A stretch of DNA of 12,366 bases from an uncultured Oscillospiraceae bacterium (lineage in GTDB: Bacteria > Bacillota > Clostridia > Oscillospirales > Ruminococcaceae). Location of the stretch: NCBI GenBank assembly GCA_900555435.1, contig USLH01000066.1, positions 1-12,366 on the forward strand, read 5' to 3'. The notes beneath the pieces were generated by a model. The model saw only the letters and a program-made list of their open reading frames with translations. It had not been told where the DNA came from and made no database searches. A program made the position numbers and the translations under genes. Of this stretch, positions 1-5,457 are shown piece after piece. Positions within the stretch are counted from its first letter, which is position 1. The number at the start of each line of letters is the position of its first letter.

Positions 1-2
1 GC

Positions 3-221
3 TGTGTGTTTTTTGAGAATATTAAGCTCAATAACTGCTCCGAACGAGCCTATGCCCTTTACTGTGCAGCCAAGGACTTGACTCTCGGTACAAAGCACAT
101 TACCGTGTCGGATCTGGCTGATGCCGACCTTGTTCCGCCTATGTTGTTCCGCACCATCTGCAACGCTATGGCAATCCGCAGATTCGGACTCGCAGCCATA
201 ATGGAGAACTGCCATGATTAA
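3..221 (+). CDS. Hypothetical protein, 5' end outside or at the window edge
   Basis: The reading frame is open from the window edge to the TAA at 219-221. A GTG at position 6 could be a start, but only five bases precede it, so no ribosome binding site can be judged and the gene may well begin upstream. The visible peptide (about 71 residues) has a mixed acidic and hydrophobic composition, with no signal peptide, membrane segment or recognised catalytic motif. It looks like a small soluble protein. Its stop overlaps the ATG of the ArdA-like gene by 8 nt (214-221), so the two are probably co-transcribed and translationally coupled. That position suggests an accessory gene of a conjugative element. 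I do not recognise a named family and assign no function. Confidence 0.6.
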   Translation, partial: CVFFENIKLNNCSERAYALYCAAKDLTLGTKHITVSDLADADLVPPMLFRTICNAMAIRRFGLAAIMENCHD

Positions 222-1359
222 ACTGAAAATCAAATACGGCAACAGTCAGACCTACCTCCGCTTCCCCTGCACCGAAAAGGAAATGAATGCGGCACTCGAA
301 AGAATCCATGCCGAGGATGTCACACCCCTTGAATTCTATGTAAGCGAGGTCATATTTCCCGAGGAACTCGGCTGCCTGCAAGACCGATTCGTTGACCTCG
401 ATGAAGTCAACTTCCTCGGAAAACGGATGGATAGCTTCTTCGGCGATGAGGAATATCAGTTTTACGAGGCGATGAAATTAGAGGGCTTCGATACCCTGCC
501 CGACCTCATCAATTTGAGCTTTAATCTCAATCGCTATCCGCTGATTCGGGATATCGGTGACATGGGCAAGATCGGCAGAGAGTATCTGCTGACAGTCAAC
601 GGCTGTGTGCCTGCCGATGATGCGGACGATCCGAAATATGCAGAGCTCGGACGGAAATTGATTCAATCCGGCAAGGGCGTTTTTACCGAACACGGATTGC
701 TGTTTGTTGACGAGAATACTCCGTTCGTAAGGGATTATGACGGGCAGAATTTTCCGGCGTATGTGTATGATCAAATGCTTTGCTTCATACGGGCTGAGTA
801 CAACGGAAAAACCGAATTCCTGTATTTGCCCTGCGAGGAAGAAGCCATTGACAAGGCGTTTGCACGGCTCGGCGCACCCACACCGGATGATGTGGAGCTC
901 TCTTGGGAGGACATTTGCATTGATAGCGACAAGTGGATCGGGCGCTTCAAGGAGATCGCCGCCGAAGAAGGTGTTTACGAACTGAATCGACTTGCAGCCG
1001 CCGTCAACAGCGCCGATATGGACTTGGAAAAGCTGTGGGCTGTTGCCGAATACGGCAAGGCCGAGGACGCCAAGCAGCTCTCACGGCTTGCTGAAAATCT
1101 TGATTGTTTTACCTTTATTATAGGTGCAAGCAATTATGAGGAAGTCGGAATATATGTAACGGAGAATAATGCGGATTTCAGTGTAAATCCATCCGTAGAA
1201 AAGTTCTTCGATTACAAGGCCTTTGGAAAGTATATCGGCGAAATATATTACGGGAAATTCGTAGACGGCGGCTTCATCTCTGGAGGAGCCGTATCTCCCC
1301 CACCGCATTGTGGGTACGATCGACCGCAATCCTTCCCAAGGCGTCCTTCTGCTGGATGA
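214..1359 (+). CDS. ArdA-like antirestriction protein, C-terminus replaced
   Basis: ArdA proteins mimic DNA and block type I restriction enzymes, which protects incoming conjugative DNA. The assignment rests on family resemblance to long ArdA-type proteins of clostridial integrative elements. The protein is rich in Asp and Glu. Two similar units are visible, starting near residues 8 (YGNSQTYLRFPC) and 196 (YNGKTEFLYLPC), each followed by a helix with an A-L/F-x-R core. A segment near 346-355 (YGKFVDGGFI) resembles the usual ArdA C-terminal block. After residue 356 (near base 1281) the sequence changes to a Pro/Arg/Ser-rich tail of about 25 residues, unlike the acidic body, ending at the TGA at 1357-1359. 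The native end therefore seems lost to a deletion or recombination. The ATG at 214 is preceded by GGAGAA (203-208) and overlaps the upstream gene by 8 nt. The protein may still be functional, because most of the body is intact. Confidence 0.6.
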   Translation: MIKLKIKYGNSQTYLRFPCTEKEMNAALERIHAEDVTPLEFYVSEVIFPEELGCLQDRFVDLDEVNFLGKRMDSFFGDEEYQFYEAMKLEGFDTLPDLINLSFNLNRYPLIRDIGDMGKIGREYLLTVNGCVPADDADDPKYAELGRKLIQSGKGVFTEHGLLFVDENTPFVRDYDGQNFPAYVYDQMLCFIRAEYNGKTEFLYLPCEEEAIDKAFARLGAPTPDDVELSWEDICIDSDKWIGRFKEIAAEEGVYELNRLAAAVNSADMDLEKLWAVAEYGKAEDAKQLSRLAENLDCFTFIIGASNYEEVGIYVTENNADFSVNPSVEKFFDYKAFGKYIGEIYYGKFVDGGFISGGAVSPPPHCGYDRPQSFPRRPSAG

Positions 1360-1629
1360 GAAAAAATAAAAAAGCCCGATGTACCGGACGGAAAAAGCAC
1401 CGACCTCCTGCTTACCGAAGGAAATCCATCTACGCCCCATTAAAACCCACTTACGGAAAAAGCTTTCTCCAACCGCCCCGTCACGCCGGAAATGCAGGAG
1501 AATTTCCCGGCTGCCGGTCGGCCGCCGGCTCAGACCGGAACAACCGCTCCTCCTACTTCTGAAAGCACTGCGAACGCAAGCCATCTGACAGATCTATGGC
1601 GATCTCTGAGTGCCTCTGCAAACTCCTGA
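1265..1629 (+). pseudogene. Degraded 3' coding fragment of unknown origin downstream of the ArdA-like gene
   Basis: This stretch has no intact gene but looks like former coding sequence. From 1265 the frame +1 relative to the ArdA-like ORF reads into a normal-looking segment (HRIVGTIDRNPSQGVLLLDE) and stops at the TAA at 1367 inside an A-rich run. Restoring one A in the run 1361-1366 would join it to the frame that continues with KKPDVPDGKSTDLLL and stops at 1441-1443. The same frame then stays open from 1444 to a TGA at 1627-1629, with a Pro/Thr/Ala-rich composition like a disordered tail. I do not recognise the parent protein. It could instead be non-coding DNA that happens to be open. No start codon with a ribosome binding site belongs to it. 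The rest of the gap up to the cupin promoter (1630-1648) shows nothing. Confidence 0.3.
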
Positions 1630-1648
1630 CCTTCTTTTTGAATTTCCC

Positions 1649-1677
1649 TTGCTATTTCTCCACGAAATGAGTATAAT
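1649..1677 (+). promoter_or_regulatory. Sigma-A-type promoter of the cupin gene
   Basis: TTGCTA at 1649-1654 and TATAAT at 1672-1677 are separated by 17 bp. The -10 box is a perfect consensus and the -35 box matches at 4 of 6 positions. Transcription would start near 1684-1686, only a dozen bases before the cupin ATG, giving a very short leader. The ribosome binding site GAGGAG (1684-1689) would then lie at the extreme 5' end of the mRNA. Confidence 0.65.
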
Positions 1678-1697
1678 ATACCCGAGGAGTTGAGAAT

Positions 1698-2021
1698 ATG
1701 TATAAGAACATTGCAAAAGAAACCAGGCTCTGCCTGGCCGATCTGGTGGATTACAGCGCCGGACAGGTTGTAAGCAAGACGCTGGTGCAAAACGAAAAAG
1801 TCAGCATGACCATCTTTTCCTTTGATAAGGGCGAGGAGATCTCTTCCCATTCCGCCGGCGGCGACGCCATGGTGACCATCCTGGACGGTAAGGGCAAATT
1901 TACCGTAGGCGGCGTCGAGTACGTCCTCGAAAAGGGCGAGACCCTCATCATGCCCAAGGGGATCCCCCACGCCGTATTCGGCCTGGAGCGCTTCAAAATG
2001 CAGCTCACCGTTTCTTTCTGA
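1698..2021 (+). CDS. Small single-domain cupin protein
   Basis: The 107-residue protein is a compact cupin beta-barrel with no signal peptide, so it is expected in the cytoplasm. Cupin motif 1 lies at about residues 45-65 (GEEISSHSAGGDAM, then ILDGKG) and motif 2 at about 80-94 (GETLIMPKGIPHAV). His51 and His91 are candidate metal ligands. The second motif-1 histidine of the classic HxH pair is absent (HSA here), which from memory is also usual in this short clostridial cupin group with its H...GDAM segment. The protein may bind a small ligand or a metal, but no substrate can be given. The ATG at 1698 follows GAGGAG with an 8-nt spacer. The gene appears monocistronic: it has its own promoter and a terminator 17 nt after the stop. 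The length is normal for the family. Confidence 0.85.
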   Translation: MYKNIAKETRLCLADLVDYSAGQVVSKTLVQNEKVSMTIFSFDKGEEISSHSAGGDAMVTILDGKGKFTVGGVEYVLEKGETLIMPKGIPHAVFGLERFKMQLTVSF

Positions 2022-2037
2022 ATCAACGCAAAAAATC

Positions 2038-2078
2038 GCCGGACGGAAGGCAGCCTGCCTCACGTCCGGCAATTTTTT
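2038..2078. terminator. Bidirectional intrinsic terminator between the cupin and GH3 genes
   Basis: An 8-bp perfect stem (2038-2045 with 2063-2070) encloses a second 5-bp stem (2048-2052 with 2056-2060). It is followed on the plus strand by T6 at 2073-2078. An A-run just upstream (2030-2035) gives a U-tract on the minus strand as well. It therefore serves both the cupin gene and the convergent GH3 gene, whose stop is at 2094. Confidence 0.85.
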
Positions 2079-2093
2079 ATTTTACGGAAGGCT

Positions 2094-3980
2094 TCAGTCC
2101 TTTTTCACCTTGACCCGAACGGTCTCCCCCGCCGGGATCCAGACCTTGGAGAAGCCTACCAGCTGCGGGTGCGGCTCTTTCTCGAATTTCAGCACCGTGT
2201 GCCAGCTGTCCATATCTCCCACGTTCTTCACTTCCGCCGTATCGTCGTCCAGCCAGTTCTCCTCGAATTTCGTGTAGGAAAGACCGTAGCCGAAAGGATA
2301 CAGCGGGCTGCCCTTAAAGAACCGGTAGGTGCGATTCTCCATGGAGTAGTCGGCAAAGTCCGGCAGATCGTCCACCGAACGATAGAAGGTTACCGGCAGC
2401 CGCCCGCTGGGCGAGACCTTTCCGAAGAGAATGTCCGCCAGGGCATGACCGCCCTCGGCGCCGGGATAGAAGCACTGCAGCACGGCGCTGCAATCCCGGT
2501 CTGCATCGCAAAGCCCGATGCAGCTGCCGCTGACATTCACAAGGATCACAGGCTTGCCGGCCTTTACCACCGCTTCGTACAGCTCCTGCTGGGGCTTGGG
2601 AAGGTTCAGATCCACCTTGTCGCCGCTGGCGAAACCGTTGAAGGCGTCGCCCTGCTCCCCTTCCAGCGTCGGATCCAGTCCGACGCAGAGAACCACCACA
2701 TCGCTGCGCTTGGCCGTCAGCACTGCTTCCCGCAAGGGATGCTCCTCCCAGTAGCCTATCTTATCTTTATAAAGATGGCTGCCTCTGGCGTAGAGCACCT
2801 TTCCCTCCGCCGCTTCCTGAATGCCCCGGAGCAGCGTCGTATACCGGGAAGGCGTGCCGTTGTAGTTCCCCAGCAAAACAGCGGTGGAATCCGCATTGGG
2901 GCCGATGACTGCGATGGTCTCGTTCCCCTTCAAGGGCAGGATCCCGTCATTTTTCAGGAGCACCATGCTCTGCCGTGCCATTTCCCGGCTGAGAGCGATG
3001 TGTTCCGGCGATTCCACCACGTCCATGCCGATCCGGTCGTAGGGGCAGTCCTCATCGAACATTCCCAGACGGAACCGGGCTTCCATGACCCGTTCCGCCG
3101 ACCGGGTGATGGTCTCCTCGTCGATCAGACCCTTTTCATAGGCCACCAGCAGATAGGTGTAAGCGCCTCCGCAGTTTAAATCGCAACCACCGTTCAAGGC
3201 CAGCGCCGCACTTTCCTCCGGCCCGGAAGTGATCTTGTGGAACTGATCCAGATCCCGGATGGCGCCGCAGTCGGATACCACATATCCGTCAAACCCAAGT
3301 TTGTCCCGGAGCACGCCCTGGATCAGCTTGTAGCTGGCGGTAGCCGGCTCCCCATTCACGCAGTTATACGAACCCATGACCGAAGCCGGATGAGCCTTGT
3401 CGATGCAGTAGCGGAACGCCGCCAGATAGGTATCCCAAAAATCCTCTTCGCTGACCTTGGCGTCAAAGCCGTGGCGGATGCCCTCCGGGCCGCTGTGAGC
3501 CACAAAGTGCTTCAAGGTGGCGTCGGTCTTATGATAAACCGGGTCGTCTCCCTGCAGGCCCTCTACATAGGCGGCGCCCATCCGTCCGGTGAGGTACGGA
3601 TCCTCGCCGTAGGTCTCATGGCCCCGTCCCCAGCGGGGATCTCTGAAAATATTGATGTTGGGCGACCAGCAGGTCAGACCCTGATAGATCTGGGTCTCGC
3701 CGTACTGCCGATAATCGTTGTATTTTGCCCGAGCTTCGTCCGCCACCGCTTCTCCGACCTTCCGGAGCAGTTCATCGTTAAAGCTGGAAGCCATGGCGAT
3801 AGCCTGGGGGAATACTGTGGCCGTCCCGGAGCGGGCTACCCCGTGAAGTGCCTCGTTCCACCAGTTATAAGCGGGGATCCCCAGGCGGGGGATCGCCGGT
3901 GCATCGTACCGCAGCTGGCTCATTTTCTCCTCAACGGTCATTTTCCCAACCAGTTCTTTTGCACGTTCCTTAAAAGTCAT
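2094..3980 (-). CDS. Glycoside hydrolase family 3 beta-glycosidase (xylosidase/glucosidase type)
   Basis: A retaining exo-glycosidase of 628 residues that removes beta-linked sugars from the non-reducing end of oligosaccharides. The N-terminal TIM-barrel domain (about 1-310) carries the xylosidase-like start WWNEALHGVAR (40-50), KHF near 157 and the nucleophile Asp237 in GYVVSDCGAI. The alpha/beta sandwich domain spans about 330-565, with LLKNDGILPL and PGAEGGHALADILFG. The C-terminal fibronectin III-like domain is short (about 575-628) and ends at VRVKVKKD, so the protein is smaller than the 700-plus residues common in the subgroup. There is no signal peptide, so it acts in the cytoplasm on imported oligosaccharides. 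No transporter is adjacent. The start at 3980 is chosen because GAAAGGG lies just upstream and the family-typical MTFKERAKELV begins there; the frame is open further upstream, but that part is not GH3-like. Xylosidase versus glucosidase cannot be settled from sequence alone. Confidence 0.9.
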   Translation of the reverse strand: MTFKERAKELVGKMTVEEKMSQLRYDAPAIPRLGIPAYNWWNEALHGVARSGTATVFPQAIAMASSFNDELLRKVGEAVADEARAKYNDYRQYGETQIYQGLTCWSPNINIFRDPRWGRGHETYGEDPYLTGRMGAAYVEGLQGDDPVYHKTDATLKHFVAHSGPEGIRHGFDAKVSEEDFWDTYLAAFRYCIDKAHPASVMGSYNCVNGEPATASYKLIQGVLRDKLGFDGYVVSDCGAIRDLDQFHKITSGPEESAALALNGGCDLNCGGAYTYLLVAYEKGLIDEETITRSAERVMEARFRLGMFDEDCPYDRIGMDVVESPEHIALSREMARQSMVLLKNDGILPLKGNETIAVIGPNADSTAVLLGNYNGTPSRYTTLLRGIQEAAEGKVLYARGSHLYKDKIGYWEEHPLREAVLTAKRSDVVVLCVGLDPTLEGEQGDAFNGFASGDKVDLNLPKPQQELYEAVVKAGKPVILVNVSGSCIGLCDADRDCSAVLQCFYPGAEGGHALADILFGKVSPSGRLPVTFYRSVDDLPDFADYSMENRTYRFFKGSPLYPFGYGLSYTKFEENWLDDDTAEVKNVGDMDSWHTVLKFEKEPHPQLVGFSKVWIPAGETVRVKVKKD

Positions 3981-4040
3981 AAAAACACCCTTTCTCAAAG
4001 AAAGTTCCGAAAACTGCCGGTCTGTTCCGGCGTCGGATTC

Positions 4041-4070
4041 ATTATACACCAAAAGCCGCAGTCCCTGCAA
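4041..4070 (-). promoter_or_regulatory. Probable promoter of the GH3 gene
   Basis: On the minus strand a perfect TATAAT lies at 4046-4041, about 60 nt upstream of the GH3 start at 3980. The best -35 candidate, TTGCAG at 4070-4065 with an 18-bp spacer, is weak (3 of 6). This -35 region lies inside the hairpin at 4051-4082, so the inverted repeat could double as an operator. No match to a catabolite repression (cre) consensus was found by eye. Confidence 0.45.
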
Positions 4071-4082
4071 GACGGCTTTTTT
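4051..4082 (+). terminator. Terminator-like hairpin upstream of the GH3 gene
   Basis: AAAAGCCG (4051-4058) pairs perfectly with CGGCTTTT (4073-4080) across a 14-nt loop, and the run of T continues to 4082. In form it is a plus-strand intrinsic terminator. No plus-strand gene precedes it: the plus strand from 2094 to 3980 is antisense to the GH3 gene. It may stop antisense transcription, or act as a DNA operator over the GH3 -35 region. Confidence 0.4.
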
Positions 4083-4206
4083 CTCAACTGCTGTTTTCCC
4101 AAACTTTTTTCCGAATCTCCCCGCATTTCCCAAAATTTTTTCCAGAATTTCAAGCACTTCCTCTCTCCCCCAGCAAAACAGCACAGCACCTTTTGCCTCT
4201 CCCGAA

Positions 4207-4416
4207 GCCTTCCGAACCACAACGAGAAACCTTAAGCCTTCCACTCACCAAAATTTTTCCAAAACCATCTAATTTTAACGAGCAGCCTTAAGCTGAAGCA
4301 TATTTCCGAAGTCTTTCTTCGAGACTTTGAAACGTAAAAGAGTGCTGTGCGTATGCGCCAAAATCGGTGTGCGGTGATAGCTGCGGCTTAAGGTTTCTCG
4401 CTGTTGGCTGGAAGAC
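4207..4416. repeat. 210-bp imperfect inverted-repeat structure, possible MITE
   Basis: A 16-nt perfect inverted repeat, CGAGAAACCTTAAGCC at 4223-4238 and its complement at 4385-4400, forms the core. Similarity extends outward on both sides: 10 of 16 further bases match without gaps toward the outer ends (4207-4222 with 4401-4416). A third, directly repeated copy of the core with two mismatches lies at 4279-4293. A small hairpin sits between them (AAGTCT/AGACTT near 4310-4330). No ORF of note is inside and no clear target-site duplication was seen. The stretches on either side (4083-4206 and 4417-4440) are pyrimidine-rich and hold nothing recognisable. It could be a non-autonomous mobile repeat or a long structured intergenic element. 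Confidence 0.5.
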
Positions 4417-4440
4417 TTTGGAAAAAACATCCTTTTTTCC

Positions 4441-4460
4441 TTTCTTAAATTTTCAAGAAA
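4441..4460. promoter_or_regulatory. Near-perfect 20-bp palindrome upstream of the degV promoter, candidate operator
   Basis: TTTCTT (4441-4446) and AAGAAA (4455-4460) frame an AT-rich centre, and 8 of 10 base pairs are symmetric. The site lies about 30 bp upstream of the degV -10 box, a position suited to a dimeric regulator. Being AT-rich, it could arise by chance. No known regulator consensus is matched. Confidence 0.25.
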
Positions 4461-4484
4461 TCACTGGTTTTTTTTGGATAGAAA

Positions 4485-4493
4485 TGCTATAAT
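4485..4493 (+). promoter_or_regulatory. Extended -10 promoter of degV
   Basis: TGCTATAAT at 4485-4493 is a perfect extended -10 element (TGn followed by TATAAT). No good -35 hexamer sits 16-18 bp upstream, which is typical of extended -10 promoters. The T-run at 4468-4475 just upstream may help polymerase binding. Transcription would begin near 4500, leaving a leader of about 33 nt with GGGAGGA at 4520-4526. Confidence 0.6.
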
Positions 4494-4532
4494 AATAGAA
4501 AATTTTGAAAACTACATCCGGGAGGATCTTTT

Positions 4533-5384
4533 ATGGGCAACGTTTTGATCACCGCCGACAGCCCCTGCGACCTCGGCGAATCGCTCCAAAGCCGCTACCA
4601 GCTTCATTATTACCCCTACCACATCATTCTTGACGGGAAAGAGTATACCGACGGCGTGGACATCACCCCCGACGACCTTTTCAAGGTCTATCGGGAACGG
4701 AAACTCCTCCCGAAGACCGCCGCCATCGGCATCGGCGAGTACATGGACTTCCTGCGCCCCTTAGTGGAGCAGGGCTTTGAGATCGTTCATTTCTGCTTAG
4801 GCTCCGCCTTAAGCGCCGCTTACCAGAACTGCTGCGCCGCTGCGGAAGAGCTGGGACACGTCTACCCCGTGGACGCCCGCAGCCTTTCCACCGGCATCGG
4901 CCTGCAAGTCATCGAAGCCGCCGAAATGGCCCGTACCGGCCTTTCCGCCGCCGAAATTCAGGCGGAAGCTAAAAAGCTGGCCGACCGGAGCCACGCCTCC
5001 TTCATCCTCGACACATTGGAATTCATGCACGCCGGCGGGCGCTGCTCCACCGTAGCTGCTCTGGGCGCAAACCTTTTAAAGCTGAAACCCTGCATCGAAG
5101 TCCATCCGGAGAAAAACGGTGCTATGGAGGTAGGCAAAAAGTACCGAGGGGATCTGAAAAAGGTGCTGGTTCAGTATACGAAGGACACTCTGAACCGGGA
5201 TGACCTCCAACTGGACCGAGTCTTCATCACCCATTCCGGCATCCCGCAGGAATATATCGATCTGGTTCGAGACACCATCATCTCCTGTGCCGATTTTCAG
5301 GAGATCCACGTCACCCGTGCCAGCTGCACGATCTCCTGCCACTGCGGTCCCAACACCCTGGGTGTCCTTTTCCTGACCAAATAG
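4533..5384 (+). CDS. DegV family fatty-acid-binding protein (FakB-like)
   Basis: DegV/FakB proteins bind a fatty acid and, in characterised systems, present it to the kinase FakA so that it can be phosphorylated and enter phospholipid synthesis. The 283-residue length is normal. Family blocks are visible in order: the N-terminal TADSPCDL (7-14), a YPYHIILDGKEYTDGVDI segment (27-44), the GSALSAAYQN loop (90-99) that usually contacts the carboxylate, DTLEFMHAGGRCS (160-172), and the C-terminal CHCGPNTLGV (269-278), with His270 in the family HxGP motif. The protein is soluble, with no signal peptide. Cysteines are unusually frequent at binding-site motifs. The ATG at 4533 has GGGAGGA 6 nt upstream. 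It stands alone between its own promoter and terminator, so no partner kinase is adjacent. Lipid specificity cannot be read from the sequence. Confidence 0.88.
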   Translation: MGNVLITADSPCDLGESLQSRYQLHYYPYHIILDGKEYTDGVDITPDDLFKVYRERKLLPKTAAIGIGEYMDFLRPLVEQGFEIVHFCLGSALSAAYQNCCAAAEELGHVYPVDARSLSTGIGLQVIEAAEMARTGLSAAEIQAEAKKLADRSHASFILDTLEFMHAGGRCSTVAALGANLLKLKPCIEVHPEKNGAMEVGKKYRGDLKKVLVQYTKDTLNRDDLQLDRVFITHSGIPQEYIDLVRDTIISCADFQEIHVTRASCTISCHCGPNTLGVLFLTK

Positions 5385-5401
5385 ATCCCTTTGCCGAACG
5401 C

Positions 5402-5451
5402 AAAACGACCCGCAGCTTCCCCCCTTCGGGAACCGCTGCGGGTCGTTTTTT
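5402..5451. terminator. Strong bidirectional terminator between degV and clpE
   Basis: A 15-bp perfect stem (5402-5416 with 5435-5449) with an 18-nt loop is followed by T6 through 5451 and a second T-run at 5454-5459. On the minus strand the four A at 5402-5405 give a shorter U-tract. It lies between the convergent ends of degV (5384) and clpE (5458) and probably serves both. Confidence 0.9.
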
Positions 5452-5457
5452 GCTTTT

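Noticed and set aside
1514..1538. GC-rich hairpin CCGGTC/GACCGG downstream of the ArdA-like gene
   Set aside because: The stem is only 6 bp and no T-run follows, so it is not a credible terminator.
1..1697. Integrase, attachment site or oriT expected for a conjugative element
   Set aside because: No recombinase motif, direct-repeat boundary or transfer origin could be seen, so only a remnant is claimed.
2169..4235. Two long plus-strand open frames (2169-3179 and 3237-4235) opposite the GH3 gene
   Set aside because: They are antisense to a clear GH3 coding region, have no recognisable domains or convincing ribosome binding sites, and arise from the high-GC codon use of the real gene.
3981..4244. 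N-terminal extension of the GH3 frame to an ATG at 4244
   Set aside because: The extra 88 residues are not GH3-like, they would span the probable promoter, and a good ribosome binding site precedes the ATG at 3980.
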